Source: Rhodopseudomonas sp. P2A-2r (GTDB taxonomy: Bacteria; Pseudomonadota; Alphaproteobacteria; Rhizobiales; Xanthobacteraceae). Taken from it: a DNA stretch of 64,000 bases. The DNA is taken from contig NZ_CP110389.1 in the NCBI RefSeq assembly GCF_026015985.1, positions 3,628,001 to 3,692,000 of the forward strand, given 5' to 3'. The notes under the pieces are model-generated. The model saw only the letters and a list, made by a program, of their open reading frames with translations, searched no databases and had not been told where the DNA came from. Positions within the stretch are counted from its first letter, which is position 1; the number at the start of each line of letters is the position of its first letter. Below are positions 58,408 through 64,000 of this stretch, in pieces. A program made the position numbers and the translations under genes.

Positions 58408-60203
58408 TTAATATGCAGATTTTCGTGATGTGGTGAGCACCGGCCGCGCCAGGATCAGTCCCCCGACGACCAGCAGGACCTCGAGCGAGGACACCACGGC
58501 AAGTACGGGGTTGAGACGGTAGTTGATGTCGCCCCACAGCATCAGCGGCAGCGTCTTGAGCTCTGCGCTCGACAGGAACAGCGTCAAAACCAGTTCGTCG
58601 AACGAATGCAGGAAAGCGAAGAACGTTGCCGCGGCGAGGCCCGGCGCAATCGCCGGCAGCGTCACCAGCCGGAAAACCGTCAGCGATGACGCGCCGTGAA
58701 CGGATGCCGCCTGCTCCAGCCTGGGATCGACGCCTTGCAGCGCCGCCGACAGGATCACCACAACGATGGGCAGCCCGCCAATGGCATGGGCGGCGGCCAG
58801 GCCGAACACCGAGCCGACCATGTCGAAGCGAAGGAACAGGCTGTACAGCGACAGGCCGAGAACGACGGGCGGGACGATGATCGGACTGACCAGCAGCAGC
58901 ATGATCGCGGACTTTCCGCGAATCTTGCTGCGCACGACACCCAGAGCAGCCGACGTACCCAGCGCAACCGCGATGCAGGCCGAGATCGTCGCCACCAGCA
59001 GTGACGTCCAGAACGCGCGCATCCAGCCCGAGTCCGAGAAGAACTGCTCGTACCAGCGCAGCGAAAAGCCGGGTGGCGGAAAGGTCAGGTAGCTGGCGCT
59101 GCTGAAGGAGATGATCATCACCACGATGATCGGCAGGATCAGGATGGCGACGACGGCACCGCCCATCAATCGGACCGTCCACTTGCCGAAACCCGCAGGC
59201 AAATGTCCGGACAGCCGCAGCAACGGCCAGCCGATCAGGTCAGCAAGCATGCTGGCGATGCCGCGACGGCTGTGGCCGGAAGCCTTTGCGGATCCGGCCA
59301 TTTTCGGCGCGTCTTCATCCAGTTTGCGGCCACCCCAGATGAATTCGAGGCCCATGAAGCGCCCTGCGATGGCCACCACGGCCAGCGTGATGACAAGCAG
59401 CACGACACCGAGCGCCTGGAGAAAGCCTTCCGACGTCACCGAGTCCGCCTGCTGGGTGATGTGCATGGCGAACATCTGGTCGCCGGGGCCGCCCAGCAGC
59501 GTCGGCGTGATGAAGAAGCCGATGGCGGCGACAAACACCAGCAGCACGCCGGCGCCGATGCCCGGCAGGGTCAACGGCAACACCACGCGCCAGAACACGG
59601 CAATCGGCCCTGCCCCGCTGGCCAAAGCAGCCCTTGTCAGCCCCTGATCGAGCCGCGCCACGCTGGAGTAGATGCTCAGCACCATGAGCGGAAGCAGCAC
59701 CGCGGTCATGCCGAGCAGCACCGTGCCGCGATTGAACAAAGCTGCGCGGGCTCGCTCAGGACTCCCAACCCGACCAGCAGCTTGTTGACGGGGCCGTTGC
59801 GGCCCAGCAGGACCATCCAGGCATAGGTGCGGATCAGGATCGCAATGAAATACGGCAGCACGATCGCCGTCGTCACCAGGATGCGAACAATGCCCCGGCT
59901 GCGGTGAATGAGCAGCGCGGTCGGATAGCCGAACAGCAGGCAAAGGAACGACACCGTCAGCGAGATCTGCATCGTGCGGACGAGCGATTCCCAGTATAGC
60001 GGCACTGCAAAGACCCGCTCGAAATGCGCCAACCAGGTCGGCCCGCTGAAACTGATGCGAATGAGATCGATCAGCGGCAGCAGATAGATGAAGGAGAGAA
60101 ATGCGACCGCCGGAAGCAGCAGCAGCGCCGGATTCTTCATGGCCTCAGCAACCACCCGACGGGCGGGGCGCCTTGATACTGTGTCGAGCAGGATCGAGCT
60201 CAT
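58408..60203 (-). pseudogene. Fused two-domain ABC transporter permease, frame broken by one base
   Basis: The first part (MSSILLDTVSRRPARR... to LLVGLGVLSEP) is a PotB-type permease N-terminus; in that frame it ends soon after. Its sequence continues in another frame from about 59745 as ARALFNRGTVLLGMTAVLLP, with GSGAGPIAVFWRVVLPLTLPGI (EAA-type loop). Then, without a stop, a second PotC-type permease follows (FSLRWYEQFFSDSGWMRAFW, ASVHGASSLTVFRLVTLPAIAPGL). One base added in GCTGCGCGGGCTC (59741-59753) restores one chain of 598 residues holding both permease domains. It overlaps the ATPase gene stop by four bases. Confidence 0.83.
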
Positions 60204-61345
60204 GACAGAACCCAGCAGTCTTCGGCGTCCCAACTCACGTGGAGGCGATCACCGACAGCCGGCAGCGGCCGGCTGGCGGTGTCTGTGCAGCGGATCAACA
60301 ACAGATCGCCACCGCTCATCTCGGCCTGAATGCGGAGGATCTCGCCGAGAAAGATTGCAGACGTCACGGTGACGGGTGCTGACTTGGCGGTCGGCGCGTC
60401 GGAGACCACGATCCGCTCCGGGCGAACCAGCACAGTCGCCTTGCTCTGCTCGACGGTGTCGCGGCTCTCGGCGTTGAACACGTAGCCGGCGCGGCTCTTG
60501 ACCGTGATGGTCGTGCCGCGCTTCTGCATCACTTCCACGTCGAGCAGATTGCTCTCGCCGACAAAGGACGCGACGAAGCGATTCGTCGGGTGGCGATAGA
60601 TCTCCAGCGGACGGCCGATCTGCACAATCTTTCCGGCGTCCATCACGGCAATGCGGTCGCTCATTGTCAGCGCCTCGCCCTGGTCGTGCGTGACGAACAG
60701 GACAGTGCTACCAATGGTCTGATGCAGGTCGCGGATCTCGATCTGGATCGATTCGCGCAAGCGGCGGTCGAGCGCGCTGAGCGGCTCGTCCATCAGCACC
60801 ACCTTGGGCCGCATCACGATTGCCCGCGCGATGGCCACGCGCTGCTGCTGACCGCCCGACATCTGCGACGGCGACTTCGCCGCGTGCTCGGACAGCCGCA
60901 TGATCTCCAGCGTCTCGGCGACCCGTCGATCCGTGGTCGCACGATCGACGCCGGCCATGCGCAGCGGAAACGCCACGTTCTGCGTCACGGTCATGTTCGG
61001 AAACAGCGCGTAGCTCTGGAACACCATGCCGAAGCCGCGCTTGTGCGTGGGCACGTCCTGCACCGGCTTGCCGTCGACGAGAATCTCGCCATCGTCGAGC
61101 TGCTGAAATCCGGCAAGAAGATTCAGTAGCGTCGTCTTGCCGCTGCCGGAAGGCCCGAGCAGGGTGATGAACTCACCGGGTTCGATATCGAGACTGATGC
61201 GGTCCACCGCTGAAAAGGTGCCGTACCGCTTCACCGCGTCGCGGACGGCAATGCTCGATCCGATCACGTCGCGGTCACGCGAGCGAACGTCCTGCCTTGT
61301 CCGCACGGCAACACCGCTGGAGCGCAGAGCCACAGGCTCAACCAT
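60200..61345 (-). CDS. ABC transporter ATP-binding protein (PotA/FbpC-like)
   Basis: About 381 residues from MVEPVALRSSGVAVRTRQ, preceded by GGGAGG. Walker A GPSGSGKTTLLNLL, signature MSGGQQQRVAIARAI, Walker B VVLMDEPLSALD, and the switch THDQGEALTMSDR are clear. A C-terminal TOBE-type domain (VLVRPERIVVSDAPTAKSAPVTV) follows. It powers the import system encoded by the next two genes. It is the first gene of the operon, and its promoter region carries one of the two 17-bp palindromes. Confidence 0.94.
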   Translation of the reverse strand: MVEPVALRSSGVAVRTRQDVRSRDRDVIGSSIAVRDAVKRYGTFSAVDRISLDIEPGEFITLLGPSGSGKTTLLNLLAGFQQLDDGEILVDGKPVQDVPTHKRGFGMVFQSYALFPNMTVTQNVAFPLRMAGVDRATTDRRVAETLEIMRLSEHAAKSPSQMSGGQQQRVAIARAIVMRPKVVLMDEPLSALDRRLRESIQIEIRDLHQTIGSTVLFVTHDQGEALTMSDRIAVMDAGKIVQIGRPLEIYRHPTNRFVASFVGESNLLDVEVMQKRGTTITVKSRAGYVFNAESRDTVEQSKATVLVRPERIVVSDAPTAKSAPVTVTSAIFLGEILRIQAEMSGGDLLLIRCTDTASRPLPAVGDRLHVSWDAEDCWVLS

Positions 61346-61362
61346 TCCAAACCTCCCTGCAT

Positions 61363-61379
61363 GTTCTATTCTATAGAAC
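61363..61379. promoter_or_regulatory. 17-bp palindromic operator, ABC-operon side
   Basis: GTTCTAT-TCT-ATAGAAC, perfect 7-bp arms, between the -10 region and the start codon of the ABC ATPase gene (18 bases before the ATG). Same arms as the site at 61558. Position just after the start point suits a repressor; IclR binding is inferred. Confidence 0.75.
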
Positions 61380-61391
61380 GTTATTTCATAT

Positions 61392-61420
61392 ATTGTTGGC
61401 GCGGCGCTCGATCTTGTCAA
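61392..61420 (-). promoter_or_regulatory. Likely promoter of the ABC transporter operon
   Basis: On the minus strand TTGACA (61420-61415) and AACAAT (61397-61392) are 17 bases apart. The -35 is a perfect match. The 17-bp palindrome lies 13 bases further downstream. Confidence 0.45.
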
Positions 61421-61557
61421 GCAATGCGGTGGTGCCGGTGACCTTCAGGAACGTCGCGCGCAACGATGCTTGTGCGAGAACCCAACAACCAAAGGCCTTT
61501 TCCGCACAAGCGGATTGACAGCCCCACCCTCGTCTGACTACTTTTATTCAGAACTAA

Positions 61558-61574
61558 GTTCTATAATATAGAAC
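61558..61574. promoter_or_regulatory. 17-bp palindromic operator, CoA-transferase side, overlapping a -10 box
   Basis: GTTCTAT-AAT-ATAGAAC, perfect 7-bp arms identical to those at 61363. A consensus -10 TATAAT (61562-61567) lies within it, so protein binding here would block the promoter of the CoA-transferase-like genes. The -35 region is weak. It is 20 bases before the GTG start. Confidence 0.78.
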
Positions 61575-61594
61575 ATAAGATCAGGGAGTTGAAC

Positions 61595-62401
61595 GTGCCG
61601 AGCGAACTTTGCGCAATGGCGAAGCATATCGAACCCGGCATGCGGATCGCACTGCCGGTCGACTATGCCGGCGTCTCCATGGCGATGACGCGTCCCATCA
61701 TCGCGCACGGCGCGGGCGATCTCCATCTGGTCTGCGTGCCGACCGGCGGTCTTCAGGTGGATCAATTGATCGGCGCGGGCCTGGTTCGCACCGTCGAGAC
61801 CAGCGCGGTGTCGCTCGGCGAAGCCGGCGGCGCACCCCGCTTCAATGCCGCGGTTCGTGAAGGTACCATCCGCCTGAGAGACGCCACCTGTCCGGCCATC
61901 CATGCCGGCCTGATGGCTGCACAGAAAGGCAGCCCCTTCATGCCGCTTCGCGGCCTGATCGGCAGCAATCTGCTGCGCCACCGCGAGGACTGGCGTATGA
62001 TCGACAACCCGCTCGCCGACGGCGGCGATCCGATCGTTCTGATCCCGGCGATCCATCCGGACGTCGCAATCTTTCACGCCCCGATGGCTGACCGCTTCGG
62101 CAATGTCTGGATCGGACGGCGCCGCGAACTGGCCGCCATGGCCTACGCGTCGGCAACCGTGCTGGTCACCGTGGAGCGAATTGTCGAGGAGAGCCTGCTG
62201 GTCAACGAGATGAGCGCCGCCGGCGTGCTGCCGGCAATTTACGTCACGGCCGTCAGCCATGCGCCGCGCGGGGCGTGGCCCTACGGCCTGTGGGGCGAAT
62301 ATGCCACCGATACGGCCGAGCTGGTCCGCTATGCCAAGGCGGCACGAACTGCCGATGGATTCGCCGACTATATGAGCAATGCACAGATGGAGCCCGCCTG
62401 A
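61595..62401 (+). CDS. CoA-transferase family subunit A (glutaconate-type)
   Basis: 268 residues from a GTG start with GGGAG 6 bases upstream; a TTG two codons earlier is too close to the site. The fold is that of CoA-transferase subunit A: IEPGMRIALPVDYAGVSMAMTRP, HLVCVPTGGLQVDQLIGAGLVRTVET, GAPRFNAAVREGTIRLRDATC, PFMPLRGLIGSNLLRH, and VLIPAIHPDVAIFHAPMADRFGNVWI. The pair may transfer CoA between acids, or hydrolyse a cyclic CoA ester as known for one branch of this superfamily. The substrate is unknown. The next gene overlaps its stop by one base. Confidence 0.9.
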   Translation: MPSELCAMAKHIEPGMRIALPVDYAGVSMAMTRPIIAHGAGDLHLVCVPTGGLQVDQLIGAGLVRTVETSAVSLGEAGGAPRFNAAVREGTIRLRDATCPAIHAGLMAAQKGSPFMPLRGLIGSNLLRHREDWRMIDNPLADGGDPIVLIPAIHPDVAIFHAPMADRFGNVWIGRRRELAAMAYASATVLVTVERIVEESLLVNEMSAAGVLPAIYVTAVSHAPRGAWPYGLWGEYATDTAELVRYAKAARTADGFADYMSNAQMEPA

Positions 62402-63177
62402 TGGTCCGCGTTCTTCCCCGTGAAGTGCTGATCTGCACCATCGCGCGACTGCTGGACGGCGTCCGCCACGTCGCTGTCGGCGCCTCCTCGCCGATCCCCG
62501 CCGCAGGCGCCATGCTGTTGCGCGCCTTGAAGGAAGCGGACGGCGGCCGCGGCCCGCGTCTGTCGATCCTCGGCTCCGTCGAGCACAATTTCTTCACCAA
62601 TGGCTCCGCCGAATTGTTCGACTGTGCCGGCCAAGGCCGCATCGACGCTTTCTTCCTGGGCGGCGGACAGATCGACGGCAAGGGCAACGTCAATCTGGTC
62701 GGCGCCGGCGACTATCCGCAATCGAGCGTGCGATGGCCCGGCTCGTTCGGCTCGGCCTATCTGTATTACGTCGTGCCGCGGGTGATCCTGTTCCGAGAAG
62801 AACACACGCCGCGAGTCATGGTCGAGAAGGTCGATTTCATCAGCGCGCCCGGCGTCAGCGACCCCGGCGTGTTCAGAACCGGCGGCCCGATTGCCCTCCT
62901 CACCAGCAAGGGACTTTTCCGATTCGACAAGTCGCGCCCGGGCTTCGAACTCGAAAGCATCCATCCCGGACACAACCTTGCCGAAATCATGCAGGCCACG
63001 GGGTTCAGCTTCCTGCATGACGACAGGCCGGGTGAAACTGCCCTGCCGGATCGCACCACGCTGGACCTGCTGCGCGGCCGCGTGCTCGACGAAGTCGCGG
63101 AGACCTATCCCGATTTCGCCAAGCAGATGCGGCATGATCTTGCCGAGGCTGGGCAGACGTTGGCGCATGCGCTGTGA
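62401..63177 (+). CDS. CoA-transferase family subunit B (glutaconate-type)
   Basis: 258 residues from ATG 62401. Visible are VAVGASSPIPAAGAMLLRAL, LSILGSVEHNFFTNGSAELF, IDAFFLGGGQIDGKGNVNLVGAGDYP, RWPGSFGSAYLYYVVPRVIL and VEKVDFISAPG. This order is that of family I CoA-transferase subunit B. The active-site S-E-N-G or E-x-G glutamate motif of classical transferases is not obvious, so it may be a hydrolase-type relative. It forms a coupled pair with subunit A. A molybdopterin oxidoreductase starts 36 bases after. Confidence 0.87.
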   Translation: MVRVLPREVLICTIARLLDGVRHVAVGASSPIPAAGAMLLRALKEADGGRGPRLSILGSVEHNFFTNGSAELFDCAGQGRIDAFFLGGGQIDGKGNVNLVGAGDYPQSSVRWPGSFGSAYLYYVVPRVILFREEHTPRVMVEKVDFISAPGVSDPGVFRTGGPIALLTSKGLFRFDKSRPGFELESIHPGHNLAEIMQATGFSFLHDDRPGETALPDRTTLDLLRGRVLDEVAETYPDFAKQMRHDLAEAGQTLAHAL

Positions 63178-63213
63178 TCCGCATTCATCCGATCGCAGCC
63201 GGGGAGCCGAGCG

Positions 63214-64000
63214 ATGAGTAATGTCCAGCGCATCCAGCATTGCAGCCACTGGGGCGCCTACACGCTGCTGGTTCAGGACGGCCGGATCGTCGGCGTCGAA
63301 CCGTTCGCCCATGATCCGGCCCCCTCGCCGATCATCCATTCAGTGCCGGAATGGGCCAATCCGAAGCGGCGCATCCTGCGCCCGATGGTGCGCAAGGGAT
63401 GGCTCGAGAAGCGCGAACACAGCGATCGGCGCCAGCGTGGCACGGACAAGTTCATCCCGGTGAGCTGGGATGAGGCGACAACGCTGGTGGCGGATGAAAT
63501 CCGCCGCGTCGCCGGAACGCATGGTAACGCGGCGATCTTCGCCGGCTCCTATGGCTGGACCAATGCCGGCCGTCTGCATCACGCCTCGTCGCTGCTCAAG
63601 CGCATGCTCAACCTGGTCGGAGGTTTCACTCGCCACGTCGATACCTATTCGATCGCCGCCGGCCCCGTGATCCTGCGCCATACGCTGGGAAGCTCGGACG
63701 CCTGCGACGGCCGAGCGAACACGCTCGACACCATCGCCGAACATACGGACACGCTGGTGGTGTTCGGCGCGATGTCGCCGCGCACGGCCCAGACCGAAGC
63801 CGGCGGCATCGGCGTGCATCGGCTCGAAACCTATCTCAGGAAGATTGCCGCCCGCGGTGTCCGCATCATCCACGTCTCGCCGCTGAAGGACGACCTGCCC
63901 GACTGGGTCGGCGCCGAATGGTGGCCGATCCGCCCGAATACCGATACGGCGCTGATGCTCGGCCTCGCCGGCGAGATCCTGCACGCGGGCCGCCATGCGC
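63214..64000 (+). CDS. Molybdopterin oxidoreductase (DMSO reductase/BisC family), 3' partial
   Basis: The start MSNVQRIQHCSHWGAYTLLVQDG has GGGGAG upstream, and the frame stays open to the window end (262 residues visible). It is the DMSO/TMAO/biotin-sulfoxide reductase branch: GRIVGVEPFAHDPAPSPIIHSV, RPMVRKGWLEKREH, RRQRGTDKFIPVSWDEA, then IFAGSYGWTNAGRLHHASS and the TYSIAAGPVILRHTLGS stretch, whose Ser is the probable Mo ligand. No N-terminal iron-sulfur CxxC motif or Tat signal is seen, so a soluble cytosolic oxidoreductase is likely. It shares the operon with the CoA-transferase-like pair. The end of the gene is outside the window. Confidence 0.9.
   Translation, partial: MSNVQRIQHCSHWGAYTLLVQDGRIVGVEPFAHDPAPSPIIHSVPEWANPKRRILRPMVRKGWLEKREHSDRRQRGTDKFIPVSWDEATTLVADEIRRVAGTHGNAAIFAGSYGWTNAGRLHHASSLLKRMLNLVGGFTRHVDTYSIAAGPVILRHTLGSSDACDGRANTLDTIAEHTDTLVVFGAMSPRTAQTEAGGIGVHRLETYLRKIAARGVRIIHVSPLKDDLPDWVGAEWWPIRPNTDTALMLGLAGEILHAGRHA

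Noticed and set aside
58388..59182. Upstream extension of the substrate-binding protein frame
   Set aside because: The frame is open, but the signal peptide and strong ribosome binding site place the start at 58387; the rest is out-of-frame reading of the permease.

Overview
The window is a chromosomal segment from a high-GC alphaproteobacterium, most likely of the Bradyrhizobium / Rhodopseudomonas / Tardiphaga group (Nitrobacteraceae). This rests on the gene order dusB-ntrB-ntrC-ntrY-ntrX-(class IV aminotransferase)-hfq-hflX-mazG, the fused ispDF gene, a PopZ gene, a PotA/PotD-type ABC system, and Omp25-like porins with a conserved SGFYIGANAGY start. The assignment is inference from recognised proteins; no search was run.

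Layout. 0-5.3 kb: partial DTW-domain tRNA modification gene, tRNA-Cys, two small ORFs, tRNA-Asn, pcm, tolC and popZ. 5.4-13 kb: valS, a DNA glycosylase, lipA with a RatA/COQ10-like gene, cinA-type pncC and ispDF. 12.9-24.3 kb: the nitrogen-regulation and RNA-chaperone cluster (dusB, ntrBC, ntrYX, D-amino-acid transaminase, hfq, hflX, mazG). 24.4-27.8 kb: queC, a cobalt-type nitrile hydratase operon (alpha, beta, accessory) and a divergent exported protein. 28.2-32.4 kb: an aspartate/alanine antiporter with aspartate 4-decarboxylase (a predicted proton-motive cycle), then a porin. 32.6-41.3 kb: a visibly more AT-rich accessory stretch with unknown proteins, a DUF1254 protein, a SphA/MetA-like outer-membrane protein, an orphan HlyD-type fusion protein with a premature stop, and a RES/Xre toxin-antitoxin pair. 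41.4-46 kb: TRAP transporter (dctP, fused dctQM) and an acyl-CoA synthetase. 46.2-53.5 kb: a minus-strand housekeeping run rlpA-dac-tmk-holB-metG-tatD-MBL hydrolase. 53.7-56.2 kb: small unknown genes and two good intrinsic terminators. 56.4-64 kb: an IclR regulator and ABC transporter (minus strand) divergent from a CoA-transferase-like pair and a molybdopterin oxidoreductase that runs off the window end.

Two points stand out. First, both promoters between the ABC operon and the CoA-transferase operon carry the same 17-bp palindrome, GTTCTAT-N3-ATAGAAC, which ties the two divergent operons into one predicted IclR-controlled regulon for an unknown CoA-activated substrate. Second, five otherwise intact genes (popZ, ntrY, mazG, dac, ABC permease) are each broken by exactly one inserted or missing base in a G/C-rich run. 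A sixth (the HlyD-type protein) has an in-frame TAG. The indels look more like consensus sequence errors than decay, but this must be checked. Four copies of a ~150-bp intergenic repeat and several shorter palindromic repeats lie between genes.
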